Positions 44,001 through 56,260 of a stretch of 64,000 nt of DNA are shown here, piece by piece. This DNA is from Branchiostoma lanceolatum (taxonomy: Eukaryota; Chordata; Leptocardii; Amphioxiformes; Branchiostomatidae). Location of the stretch: positions 19,370,734 through 19,434,733 of the forward strand of contig NC_089738.1 in NCBI RefSeq assembly GCF_035083965.1, in the 5' to 3' direction. The position numbers and the translations under genes were made by a program. The stretch's first letter is position 1; every line of letters begins with the position of its first letter. The notes under the pieces were generated by a model. That model was not told the DNA's origin. It made no database searches and was given only the letters and a program-made list of their open reading frames with translations.

Positions 44001-45632
44001 CGTCCATACCCAGTTGCCGTTGCCGTTGTTGAGATGGATCCTGATATCAAAGATGAAAAATGTATATACACAAGCAATCTATTTTCTTTTGATCTCAAAA
44101 TCCTATGGGATTCTTACATCAATGCTTTGGTGAAATAATACAAAAATCATTACATTGCACGAAAACTCTAAAAGTACAATAGAAAAGGAAGCCCATAGCT
44201 ATAGGCAAGTTTAAGTAAAAAAAAACTCGACCTTTATTTAGCCAACAAATATGAGAGTCCGTTCAGAAAAGGATTTAAACAAACAAACTATCTCCTTACC
44301 GCTCCCAAAGCTCGCCGTTTGCTGCTACACCAAACCACCTTGTTCCTTCTTTACCTGTCCAGGGGGCCATCGCTGTCCTGTGAAGAGGGTAACAAATCTC
44401 TTAAAAAATGTTCCCACAATATTCCACATCATCTCGACATCATGCCAGAAGTTCTGTATGATAAGGACTCTGATCTTGTTCAAATGTAATTCCGATATCA
44501 TGTATTTTTTTAGAATTCTATTTCGGCAAATACGCATGACGTTATCAGCTCCAGGCAGTATTTTACCATCACTGTATATATTTCTATGTCACCCTATGAA
44601 CAGAGGCGTAGTGATTAGCTGTGCCAGGTCACCCAAATGTACAATCGGTAATAGTTTTGTTTCCCGAGGCGTCTGGCAGTAATGATCTACGTGCAGAAAA
44701 AAATAAAACATTGTTCGGTTCCAGTCCAATCAACTACAACTGGATGCACACAGCAACAAATCATAGTCTCAACATCAACTTCAAGACATTTTAGATGCAG
44801 TATACATATATTGTCATTAAAGTGGATGCTATCTGCATCGGAGAGGGAGATAAATACAAAACTCAAAGTGTACTTTATACTGTTACCACTCAATAAAGGT
44901 ACGAAATGAGAAGTGCGTGAATATCTTCATCATCAAAGAATTCGAAAGGATATACATGTATTGTGGTCTTACCAGTCAGTGCTAAGGGTTTAGAATGGCT
45001 GAAGATGGTCTGTACCTGAGCGTCACAAAGACTTCTTAACGTTAGGATATGTAGATCATAGTCGCTTGAAAATTAGGGAAGACCTGAAAATTGGTCAAAT
45101 GGCTATGTACTGTATATGATGGGTTTCTGAGGATAAGACTCATCTTTACTGTCGTAGAAATGAATTTTGACAGAAAGCTTCTCCCCGAAATGCCCGACCA
45201 TGCCTGCGGTGGACAGGTCTACGGGGACCGGCCGCGCCGTGACGCGTGTGGGAACCCGTTCTGATCTGAGGGCGTTACCCCCAAAACTCTGTCCGGGGCC
45301 GAACTACGCACCGTATAAATACTTCAGCCGCGCAAAATAGCGCTTACACGAGATCGTGTGCAATGTCTATACAAAGGCCAGGTGGAGAGGGAAGATGTCT
45401 AGCGATAAGTTCACGATAAGATATATTGAGGAAATAACAATCACGACGAAATCTCCCCGAGTTAAATCTTCTGTTTCTTTGCTTTTTTTTAAATTATACA
45501 GCATCACAACAATCACAACACTTACTTGATCCAAGTTCCGGGTGGTTTTCCGTGGCTGTGCCATATTTGGGCCCGGATGCACACCGCCACCACCAACAGT
45601 AGCACGAGAACACACAGAAGTCTCCCCGCCAT
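41064..45632 (-). CDS. Secreted tectonin/PLL-like beta-propeller (lectin-like)
   Basis: Eight exons in phase: 45632-45526, 44377-44300, 44040-43961, 43186-43055, 42712-42540, 42217-41997, 41866-41725 and 41261-41064; 376 aa. A clear signal peptide (LLCVLVLLLVVAVCIRA) comes first. The mature chain is built from repeats with a W-x-x-H/G-G-[KR]-P signature: IWHSHGKPPGTW, WVWTGMGKPAWNM, WTYGHHGRPYP, WTWRWHGRPLSP, FWYNLGRPAGKV and VTWVNHGVPTW. These alternate with strands such as TRWFGVAANGELWER, ARTFVRGSNGHLYERFW and SNVFVVGTNGNMYRRY. Such [VA]-x-[GA]-x-[ND]-G-x-[LM]-[YW] plus WxxHG repeats are typical of tectonin, PLL or tachylectin-2-like propellers that bind carbohydrate. No catalytic residue or membrane anchor is seen. 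Probably a secreted lectin, perhaps in innate defence; the ligand is unknown. Confidence 0.75.
42880..42995 (+). mobile_element. tRNA-derived SINE
   Basis: The head GTGGGGTCGTGTGGCAGG and B box GGGTTCGAATCC are bracketed by GTGGGGT/ACGCCAC, which could pair like an acceptor stem. The tail TTGTGCCCTTGGGAAA is shared with the element at 800-940. It lies in an intron of the propeller gene. Confidence 0.65.
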
Positions 45633-47039
45633 TCTGCCGCAGACTGACTTCTGCAGACTTCGTTTCCTCCTTAAGACTCAGCTTTAATTACTGTGACGTG
45701 TACGAAGTGGATCATCTCATTATTATGATAAGGGGTGAATAGAAATTATTTTTCCGGCTGATTGGTCAATTGGTCAACTACAACGTCTAATTAATATGTA
45801 ACCTGAAACAAATGTTAAGTTCTCTTCCGACGTGTAGTTTCCAGTAAACTTTATTTTGAACATTTCTTTACATTCTTTCAAAATACAATGTCCTTGGCGG
45901 AGTCTGAACCCCTCAGTCAAACTTGGAATTCAGAGTCTGGGCCATAAATAGAATCAACGTCACCATCGACCAATAGCACAGAGCTTGTTATGGTTGATCA
46001 ACCACTCACAAAAAAAAGGGGTAAATCAAAATCGTTGTTTGTGATCGGTCAGTGAACATTCTGGGATAATCACTCCGATGAGACGCACGTCCTTACCTGT
46101 CGGTTGTTGTCAGAATCTGCTTCACATAAAATGATTTGACTTGAATCCTTATGAAAGAAAATTTCCCGAACAGGAATATCACCCCTCCTTGGACTTAAAG
46201 GTAGATTCTGAGACAAAAAAAGAACTCGCGTCACCACCATCGAATCACAGGTAGCTGGGTCGGAACAAGCAAAACAACTTTGATACATCTTTACACTTGA
46301 CAAGTTAAGTTGCACTGGTCACTATAAAACCACTGTAGACCATTGTTCGGATCTTCCAACGAATAGATTTCTTTCCAAACGTAACTAGCATCATCAATCT
46401 AAGTAAGAATAAAAAGTGTTCGTATTGTGTAAGCCATCACTTTGAAACGTGGTTTCAATGGTTTATCTTGATTATCTTAAACTTAAATCGACTATTTGTG
46501 TTATTTGCGTGCTGTAGTAGTTATGACAGGCAAAGAATAAATCGTGAATTTGACTCGATACCAGTTTTCTTGGCGAAGAATTCGTACTAAATCCCTAACA
46601 GCGGTCAGCTGACGGCGTTTTGTCATCTGTTGTTCAATCCAATTCGATAAAAATCAGATTAAAAAAATAATTCAGTTTTTTAACTAAAGCAGATAACAGG
46701 AACTAAGGTGACAATTGATATTGATAGATGCATGATAATTATAATGGCCATAATTGATCATTTAACCAGGTGCCTCCCTAAGGCTAACACGAAGCACTGA
46801 AAGCCCCATTACACAATTTGTCTGAAGTGAACAGGGCCACTGTAACATAACAAGTAATTGAACCAAATATACAGTTAATAGCCATGAATTGAAGCAAATA
46901 ATCCATCTGGCAATCTAGTACTATTGTTGTAGGACTTCAGTTTCTGAGCTGAATTCAAACTGGTCAAACGGCAAACAGCAGTGACGTAGTTAGTTGGCAC
47001 TTCCTAATGACGTATCACTCTTATTGTCTACCGATAATG
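45633..47039. other. Upstream region of propeller gene
   Basis: No gene recognised. It is expected to contain the promoter of the minus-strand gene starting at 45632, but no TATA box was identified in the first 200 bp. Confidence 0.4.
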
Positions 47040-47570
47040 ACAAAGTCGTCTCTGGAGGTCTGACCTATTTCTGTCTGGCACCAGAAAGTAAAGATCAAAG
47101 GTAACGTCCCCCTCCCCATCCTCCAATCTCTAAAACTCCATCTTTGTTCGTGATTATCGGCGGATTCAGACTCACGTACGAAATGATTTGAATGTCCCTA
47201 GTCTTTAATGCTCGCACTTAATCTGGCATCTTCGATGAAAGATCCTCAATTACAAAATTGAACTCAAAATCAAACTACAAACAACATGACCGTTGTCAGC
47301 TGACCCTCCTTCTGACGTAACACCCCTATTGTCTACCGACAAGGTGGTCTCTAGAGGTCAGACCTATTTCTATCTTGCATCAGAAAGGAAAGATCAAAGG
47401 TAACGCCCCCCTCCCCATCCTCCAATCTCTAAAAACTCCATCTTTGCCCGCGATTATCGTCGGATTTAGATTCACGTTCGAAATGATTTGACTTTCTCTA
47501 CTCTTTGATGCTTGTATTTGATAACCGCACTTGATCTGGCATCTTCAATGAATGTTCCTCAAATATCATG
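47040..47570. repeat. ~300-bp tandem duplication
   Basis: 47050-47260 and 47350-47560 match strongly over GAGGTCTGACCTATTTCTRT, AAAGATCAAAGGTAACG and CCTCCCCATCCTCCAATCTC, and through ATCTGGCATCTTCRATGAA. The offset is about 300 bp. Confidence 0.8.
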
Positions 47571-49077
47571 AGAGTCAATCCGTCGGCAAGAGAGCAACAC
47601 ACCGGATTACGTCTGACACCTTTCTTACTATTGGTGAGAGGAAAGGAATAAAGTACAACTTTGTGATATTTAGTCAAAACAAGGCTCCGCGGCACGCCCA
47701 TAACCGCTTCTGCGTCATGAACCCTGGCACACTTACAGAGCAGACACTCATTCCGTCAGGCTAGCGCCACTACTGACAAAATTGTTTACAATAATCATGT
47801 CATTGGTAATTACAAAATGTTCAAATATCACAGGCAACTGGTGTAAAAAGAGACACACACTGTACCACCGCCTCAGTAACCGAGACAATACTGCTATTAA
47901 ACAGTCTGCTGCATGTGTGTGTGTCTGTGCTTTTGCCTGTCATGAAAAGTCAAACGTCAATTCAGTAGATCATCAATCATGATGAAACACCCTGTAGTCA
48001 CCCCCCTCCCCACTGATATGTGTTTACATGTAGGCGTTGTTCAAGCTGCTCAACGACAGTTTGAGTTGGATCGATTTCCGGATCCCATATTTCGGATTCC
48101 TTTGCATGCTGTAAAAACAGGGAACTTCGGGTAATACGGAAGGGGGAGCAGTCATTGCCATGAGAACCTACACCGGACTTGACACACTACGCCTGTGCCA
48201 CATACGCGTTGTCATAGCAACATGTTGACGTGTCTCTTGCCCTCTGCGTTACCTATAACTCCGTCATCCGGAATATGGTCTGTACGTTTTTCCTCATTTA
48301 GCTCAAGTCACTTAAATATGTCTGTGATTTCATTTCACTTTTTTGGCAAATATATTATCAGGACGTATCTCATGCTCTAAATTTCTCAACAGTAGAATGA
48401 TACCATAGAATTTAAACCTCAAAGACAAGTCTTGTGTACGTTGTTTGTGCGTTTTAATGATGTTTTTCTATAAAAAACACGGTTTCTTCAGGAGGTTTAT
48501 CCAAAATGACAAAGTTTGTACATTTACATGTAAACGTGTTTGTAATTATCCATCTTTAGATTCAATTCAAAGCCTCGATGCCTCGATAGCTTGTTCCTCG
48601 GCGTGGATTGATAATAGGGCAATTCCCAAAGGTTTGCGGATAGTCACAAAGTTTCCCACTTCTACTTCTACCAGTTTACATACTTGCAAATCTTGATAAT
48701 CTATACAGCTAACTTGCAAGGACAAACATGTTCATATCTCTTGTTAAATGTTGTATGAAAATCCAGTGTTAATTCTACTATACTGCAGAATGCATAGATC
48801 ACATTGACACATATGTACAGCTTGTCAATCGTACAAAGCTTTTCAGTAATAGCCATGCAGCATCACATAAATATCAGATTTGTATCTTAGTGCACAGCTT
48901 GAGTTCACGCTCATGTCGTTACCAATTGGGTTGCTTCTCGGAACAGCTAGTTTTAATTGGCCAAAAGGTTTAGCGGAGGCAGGTTATCTTTGACATTTTA
49001 TTCAGCCAGTCTGTGTGTATGTAATAATGACCATGCTTTGTTTGTTTCCCTGAGTCCAAATTGATTTCCATTTCTCC
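47571..49077. other. Intergenic / bestrophin B 3' UTR
   Basis: No exon with support. The right end is presumably the 3' UTR of bestrophin B, whose stop codon is at 49078. Confidence 0.45.
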
Positions 49078-52000
49078 TCATACAGACGTTAGTCTTGGAA
49101 GTTGGATCTCTACCTTAGCAATCTCCGCATTTTTAGTATCTTTACTGAAAACGTTAGTCTTCACAGGCGTGTCCGTGGCGTGAACCCTGCCAGGCGGAGG
49201 CTCGATCTGTAGACACAAGTCCCGCAGACTCTTCACCGATCCCTGCCCGCTGTCGCTGCTCAACTGACCCGGGTCGCTGTCCTCATTGTATACAAACCAC
49301 TTCACGCCCTTCGGCCGGGTGGAAGTCGGGCCCGACGGTTTCCTGGCCCTGTACGGCGTCACCCGGGCGGTCTCAGGCTTGCCTTCCACGGGGGAACTGC
49401 TCACGGCAGTCAGTCTACCTGCCAACCTACCCGCAGCCTTGTCATGGGGAACCGCCGGATGGAAAACAGCATCTTTTGCGCTCGCTGAGATCTTGTCGTT
49501 TGAGAAGTAGTCGGAAGACGTCGTCGTGCCTCTGAACTGCCCCGAGTTGGCCATGGACGCGATGTTGTCGCTGGAACGTCTGTAGCCGCGCTTAGCCTCA
49601 GTCGGGTAGCGTGGGGGGTCCACCAGGTGAGAGACCGACTTTGACATCTTCCTGAGCTGGCGAAGAGGCGGTGGAACTCCCAGATGCTCTACGGCAGAAG
49701 CTGGCGTTTTCTCTTGTATTGTGTTACTACCCTCCTCCGTGTGGTCTTTTGTGACGTCGTGGTTTGGTCTTGGACTGATGGGGATGGAAAAGTGGCTGTC
49801 CCTCCCCGAGGGGGATCGTGTGGGCAGACTGTCGCCCCCCTCCCCACTCTCCCCGCAATCAGGCGACACGAGAGACTCCTGCGAGTCCGTCTTGTGCATG
49901 ATGCCGAGCGCGCGCAGCTCGGTGTAGCTGTCGCCGGTGTGGGCGTGCTTACGGGGCGAGAACGTCTTCTTCAGGGTGTTGTTGGCGGAGTGGGTGGTCG
50001 GGGTGCCCGCCGCGGAGCTCTTGAGGGACACGGTGGAGCCGCTGCGGGAGAGGATGCTGTCGATGAAGGCGCGGGTGAAGTTGGCGGAGCGCCGCTTGAT
50101 GGAGTTGCCTGAGCGCGGACACTCCTCCTGTAGCGGGGGCATGCGCTTAAACTCCATGTCGTCTTTGTTCAGCCTGAAGGGAAGGGAAAGAGAACATAAC
50201 CATCGGAGCAACGCTGGATAGTAGCAACCACTATATTTGACAATGAATAATGAAAAAGCAAATTAACAGGTTGAACTAGACCTTGAATCTTGGGTGTGAG
50301 ATAGACACTGATAGTATCAAAAGCTTCCAAGAAGTAGAGTTTGATTGTGTGTAAGATGTGTTTTGTCAAAGTGAACGCTCCCTGCAACCTGTATGCAAGC
50401 AACATTTGTAGAAAATGAAACATTTGGTACATTCACATTTAGAGCTTTGGTCCGATATTTAACAATGAGCATATTCTTTAACACAGACAATTTAGCCATA
50501 TTTCAGATCTCACCGTAGCTCAAACGTGGAGCCCAGGAAAGACGTGGTCCTGCTGCTGAGGGCCGCCTGTGTGTAGGGCAGGTCCGGGTCCGGCTGGTTC
50601 CAGTAGATATCCTTCTCCAGGGGAGGGTGGGACAGGTACATGTCGTCAACAGCCAGGTACGAGATCTGTCGTAAACAATAGATAACAGCATTAAACAACA
50701 ACAATAAACAACTTGGTGAGCAGTAAACAGGTCATCTACTACTTTGATCTACGCCCGGTGCGAAGTCTGAAGGGGGGGGGGGGAATTATTATTTTCTAAA
50801 ATCTGTTAGTAAGACTAAAGATTAACTGATCAACTGGGGTTCTACCCTATGGCAAAGAAACCGGATTGCTAAACTGTGAAATAGTCGCGGGGCAAAAAAT
50901 CAGATCAAAAGTGGAAGCGCCTTAGAGGACGTTCCTGAGACGGTGGGAGGACCAGGTCTTCAAAAGTCTTAGATAGTTAGGGGTCAGCAGAACCAACTTG
51001 AGGTATTGTGCCGAAACGTCCCGGAGAGAAGTCTTCAGCCGCCACGCATCAGCAATTGATGCCCTCGAATGACCCGGATGTATTGATTGATCATTGATTT
51101 AGTTGTTCATTGATGGAAACATTCACCTGTAAGTTCCTGTCGATGCACCAGTTCCCCTCGAAGTCGTCATCGTCCTGGCCGAACGGGTTGATCAGCTGCT
51201 CGGCGACCTGGAACATAAACGAACGCATATAAACATGTGAATGGAATGAAGTTGCTTGAATGGGCAGGAACGTCCTCCACATCAGTCATGTACTGTGCCA
51301 ACAAGCAGACATCCTCAGGGCGTCTGCCGAAGATGTTGTCTTTACATTGCGTAAAGAAAAAAGACTTTATTCTAAGACTATCAAATTCTAAGCCGTTTCC
51401 CTTGAAACTGCAGTGCAATCAAGATCCAATAGAGGGTACCCCCAAGCTTCAAATTGCACATGTCAAACACAGGGTTTGTTATGCGATAGATCCCTTGTCT
51501 AGTTGGGCATGAATTTTCCCAAACGACAATAAACGCACCTTGAGCCACCCCATATAGAAGAACATCTGTAGTATGACGTTCAAGTCAACCCCCTGTACTC
51601 GTGAATGGTCGTAACTCTGATATGTTAATAGGTTATCCTTACCGAAACATATTAGTCAAGGAAGACTGGTGTTGTACAGTCTAAAATTTGGGTAAGTCCA
51701 ATTTTTGTGTGTTAGCAATTACAGTTAAGACTTGTTTCAGAATGACTTCTACCAACACAGATGAACTTTCAAGCTAAGGTTATCCTTACTCTAACATCTA
51801 AACTTTTACTCAGTCCTACCTTGAGCCATCCCATATAGAAGAACATCTGCAGTATGTTGAAGGTTAGAGGGTCTTAACATTAATCAGCCATCCTTACTCT
51901 AACATGTAAACCGTACACACCTGCTAGACCCATCCCTGGGTCTGGTCCTAACCCATCATCCACCCCTCTCACAAACCCACGTTGAGCCATCCCTGGGTCA

Positions 52001-55000
52001 GGTCCCCACCCAATACCCTCTAACAAACCCACCTCAAGCTGGGTCCTAACCCCTAACCCCACATGACCCTTTAACAGACCCACCTTGAGCTGGGTCCTAA
52101 CCCCTAACCCCTAACTCCACATAACCCTTAACCCCTAACCCCACATGACCCTTTAACCGACCCACCTTGAGCCATCCCATATAGAAGAACATCTGCAGTA
52201 TGGTGAATGCCGGGATGTACAGATCCACTTCGTGCGACTCGTACCCTTGCGACGGGTCCAGGTACTGCCGCCCCATCAGGCACGACAGGAAAAACGTGTA
52301 GACGGCAACCGTCACCACCTGGGGGCGTGGAGGGGGTTATGTGAACACCAATAGTATCACAGCTTAGGGGTATGAAAGGGGGTTATGTGAAAATCAATAT
52401 TGTCACAACTTCGGGTATGGAAGGGGGTTACGAGGGCATCAATAGTGTTGACAGCCACTCGAAAGGAGTTGTGTGGACACCGCTACTGGCACTACCTAGG
52501 GGAAGGGGACGCGTATCTCTACCCAGTTTTAGGATACATCAAGGTATTTTAAAATTGCTTATGTTATGAAAGATTGTATAGGTTAGACAAATCAGATAAA
52601 CCAGCTCTATTCGACAGGTTCGATTTGGAGAGGAGCGGATGATGAAACAGTACTAGTATAGGCATCACTTCAAAAGCCCTCTAGATTTTTCGTTTAAAGA
52701 TATGCCTTCCTTTATGCAAGGCAACGTGAACGTTTCCAGCCGGGTAGGTGGTTGTTATGTGTGTATGATTTGCATACCTGTGTGTAGACTAGCGGCACGC
52801 TGATCCAGTCATAGCTGTACAGCATCCCCAGACAATGCCGCATCTTGTTCTCCTCCTGAGACATTAACATGCAATTGTTGTTGATTATCACTATATCAAA
52901 TTTCCCTCTGTCGTGCCACATCTGCTAGGTGTCTTTAATCAACAAACAACATTTCGAGAAAGAAACACATTACATCATCGTCACGTGTCTACAAACACCC
53001 AACGCCATACGTTTTTCTATCCATGGCTAGAAGGTACAGTCGTTCCTACTACTGCCCTCCCATGTGCCTCGGTTGCTAGGTTACAAATTCGTCTTTAACC
53101 AACGAAAATAGCGGCTGCCAAAGTACGTCACATACATGTGACCTCAATCAACCAATCCCATACCTCCATCAATGTCGGTATGTCGCCTTTCCTGACGAGT
53201 CACATTTGCTAGGTTACAAAATTAATGTTAATTTAACCAACCAACATGGCGGCTGTCAAAACACGTGACTACAATCAACCAATCCCGTACCTCTATCAGG
53301 GCCTGGAATGTGAAGTCGTCCCGGATGCGGCCCTCCTGACGCGCCACTGTTGCTAGGTTACAGAACCAGTTGAGCGGGACCCAGAACTTGCTGTGGTGCG
53401 AGTCCACGTTCTCGTACTCCTTCAGCTCGGCCACGGACATGAAACCTGCGGGGCACAGAGTGGTTAGTTCATGCAAGGAGGTTGGTTCATACCATGGATA
53501 GAATATGACATGTACAGTCCAAAAAGAAAGAAAGAAATTCGAAAGAAAAGAAATAGCTATGCAACTGGTCAGAGGCTGCTGCCGCGCCGAAGGGCGGTTA
53601 TACCGGCTATATAGATACGAATACTGCAATTACGTTGAATTGAGGTTATACCGTTGAATTTAGGAAATAGCTATTGACAGGATCATCCTGTCAGCAGTGC
53701 AAAAATTTCTACTGCTGACAGGATCATCTTGCCAATACCCTCAGCCTTGAATTTATCATGCCGTCTAATTGCTGTCTATCTCTCTCTCTTGTGCGCGATA
53801 AACGTGCTCGTTTTACGACAAGACGGTTTACGACAGTTTCATAACAATTAGGCATATTCATTTTGCGGTAGTTTTATGTACATTACATAGCATATCAGTG
53901 ATACGCGACAAACGCACGTACGTAGTGCCCGTCTTCAACATCTATTTATGAAAACAAGCAAAAGGAATTAATTGTCCACCCCGATATAGTTCAGAGTATC
54001 AAGTCTATGTTGCTGTGCATGTAACGTTGTACACATACAGATGTGGAAAGCTAACGGTGCGGCATGTCATCTTTGGTCGGTAATAGTGAGAACTCCGCGG
54101 AATAATGCACGTTAAATCACATTACGGCCGATGATAATGCAATCATGTCGTCTCGCAGATGATTCACATGGAACATATCATCCATAATAGATACCGATCG
54201 ACTGTTTCGGTACTTTCTGACAATTTGCGCCAACATGCCGAACAGGAATGGTAAGAATAATTAAGGGGAAACAAATATTACTAGTATCCCTTACATACAT
54301 ATGAATAGTAGGGAAAAAATATGTAATTTTCTCGAAGGAATAACCAGCCATGTTGAGCCTGACACATGAGAAGAAACAGAAGGTGATGATCACATTGTTT
54401 TCAAAACTTACCGGCATGTATTACAATGATATAAATGTGGTGCTTTTATACACAATAGTACGGTTCTAACACAAATCGCATCCTGCACTGTTCAGAAACT
54501 GATTATAAAAGAAATAGTAAGTACATCCATGGTGGGAAATCTCATGTAGACCACGGTGTAGAGGAATAGGACTATGTAATACTATGTTGGTTTAGACCAT
54601 TGACACACAAGGGTATAGGCTTTACAGTGCTTTAACAATCGATAAAGCACTAGTATTACCGGCGCCCGCCACATGGCATGGAAGCTCTTGCACACCGCGG
54701 TGTCGAGGAGTCGACTTCACGTGTCGTTTGAGACCATTAAGACGTTACAACCATTACAGTGATTTAACAATCGATGATGAACAGTAACTTACTGGCATGG
54801 CATGGTTCATGGCAGAGAACCTCTTGTACATCACCGTATAAAAGTAGATGACTACTAGTATATAAGTCGTTTGACACCATTATATAGTAACTTACCAGCA
54901 TCCACGGCATGGTTCATAGTAGGGAATCTTTTGGAGATCATGGTGTAAAGGACTATGTATGTCGGTCGTTACAGCTATTACAGCTAATACAGATTAACTG

Positions 55001-55642
55001 TAACTTACCAGCGTCCACGACATGGTTCATGGTAACGTTAGGGAAAGCTCTTGTACACCAAAGTGTGAAGCTCTTGTGGACCACGGTTTGGAGGTTGAGA
55101 CTAACATTTTGACCAATAATACACAAGACCAATAGATAGTAGATGATAAACAGTCACTTACCAGCATCCACTACATGGTTCATGGTAGGGAACCTCTTGT
55201 ACACCACGGTGCTGACGCTGCGGAGGATGAGGACCGAGGACAGGTTGAGGTAGCGGACCATGGTCCTGCGGATGAGGCGGCCGCGCTCGTCCCGACCGTG
55301 CACCGCGCAGCCGATCAGCGCCGACACCCGGTCCGGCCAGGGCAGGTTCATGTACTGCTGCCACCAGCGCGCGTAGATGATCGACACGTAGAACCCGAGA
55401 ACAAACGACACCGGGATCAGGTCAGAGTACTGATGGCAGTACATCGTGATCTTCTCAAACGTTCTCTTCTGGTCGTCCGTGAGCGCGAACCGGTACACGC
55501 CGCTGAGCAGGCTGTACAGAGACACGAAGATCGCCATCTCCTTGTACAGCAGCTTGTAGATGCTCGCCTTCCATCGCAGCAGGAGCTTAGGGAATCCCCC
55601 CAACCTGGCCTCAGACACCTTCAAGCTGTAGGAGATGGTCAT
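49078..55642 (-). CDS. Bestrophin B (calcium-activated chloride channel)
   Basis: Seven coding exons in phase: 55642-55162, 53445-53291, 52855-52778, 52318-52166, 51207-51127, 50665-50514 and 50173-49078; 731 aa. The start is [18 protein letters not shown]76, F80 and F84 (IPVSFVLGF) match the bestrophin neck, and DDDDFEGNW is the calcium clasp. The first exon equals the first two exons of bestrophin A joined (481 nt versus 359+122), so an intron was lost here or gained in A. All other boundaries are shared. The long C-terminal exon (365 codons) is Ser/Pro/Arg-rich ([28 protein letters not shown]) and unrelated in detail to A's tail, which suggests divergent regulation. Predicted pentameric anion channel. 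Two of its exon edges have partial tandem copies (51530-52165, 54650-55161). Confidence 0.92.
51530..52165 (-). repeat. Donor-edge copies of bestrophin B exon 4
   Basis: The 3' end of exon 52318-52166 with its donor (forward CACCTTGAGCCATCCCATAT, then AGAAGAACATCTGCAGTATG) recurs at about 51537-51580 and 51819-51860. Between the last copy and the exon, short CCCTAACCCC-type and CCCACCTTGAGC units accumulate (51890-52165), including two more CACCT(C/T)(A/G)AGC donor fragments. Confidence 0.85.
52856..53290. other. Bestrophin B intron with a degenerate repeat
   Basis: GTTGCTAGGTTACAAATTCG ... TTAACCAACGAAAATAGCGG (about 53070) and TTGCTAGGTTACAAAATTAA ... TTAACCAACCAACATGGCGG (about 53207) form a ~137-bp tandem pair. 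GTTGCTAGGTTACAGAACCA inside the following exon resembles the same start. Confidence 0.55.
54650..55161 (-). repeat. Donor-edge copies of bestrophin B exon 1
   Basis: The 3' end of exon 55642-55162 plus donor (forward TTACCAGCATCCACTACATG, GTTCATGGTAGGGAACCTCT) recurs at ~54790 (ACTGGCATGGCATGGTTCAT), 54894 (TTACCAGCATCCACGGCATG) and 55006 (TTACCAGCGTCCACGACATG), with an older remnant at ~54665. The spacing is about 105-155 bp. Each keeps a GTAAG donor in gene orientation, except the oldest. Confidence 0.9.
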
Positions 55643-56260
55643 GTCTGTAGATGTCTTACACAATCCCTTCCCTTCTCACCGAAAGTCAAGATTACTTTTG
55701 GGGCTTAATCCCGAGCGAGCTGCTGCTATTCCTCCATGGCGAGGCAGTCTCCGCCATTCGCCGGTTCCCGGTCCCGCGCACGTGCCACTCTGACCTTTTC
55801 ACCCCGCCGTCGTCCCTGGAAACCATCACCAAGGAGACCTGAAAAAGAACAGAACAGAACGCAGTACAGAACACACTTTGTGATTGATCCGAGGGATTTT
55901 AGCTTGTACCGATAAGATATCGCTATTGCCATGTGCTTACGTGCCAACATGTGCGGCTAAATCACATCAAAGAGAAATTCATAAGACGCCGCTCTTAAAG
56001 GCTAAGACATAAGTCTTCCTTAAGAACGCCGCGCGTCTACGTGAACGGAATAAATCCTACGAAATTTCTTGCAAGGCGACGACTTGAAGGATGACAATGA
56101 CTCACCGGTGAACCGAAGCCGTCCCCTCCTGACGAGGAAGCGTGTGACACCGGTCTAACTCTTCTGCGGCGAGCAGCCGACAGCGCTGCCGGGAGTATCA
56201 ACTCAACCGGTTTCATCTGGTTCCTCTCTAACCTCGTATCATCCACTTAAATTCTCCCCT
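55643..56260 (-). promoter_or_regulatory. 5' leader and upstream UTR exon of bestrophin B
   Basis: On the minus strand an acceptor (TTCTTTTTCAG) precedes forward position 55840, so the first coding exon carries about 200 nt of leader. A donor (TTCACCG then GTGAGTC) at forward 56106 marks a candidate non-coding first exon from about 56250 to 56107. Its start is unknown. Confidence 0.4.

Noticed and set aside
45301..45340. TATAAATA near 45315 as a promoter
   Set aside because: It lies inside an intron of the minus-strand propeller gene on the opposite strand, and no plus-strand gene follows.
49684..50221. Plus-strand ORFs over the bestrophin B tail exon
   Set aside because: GC-rich antisense shadows without motifs.
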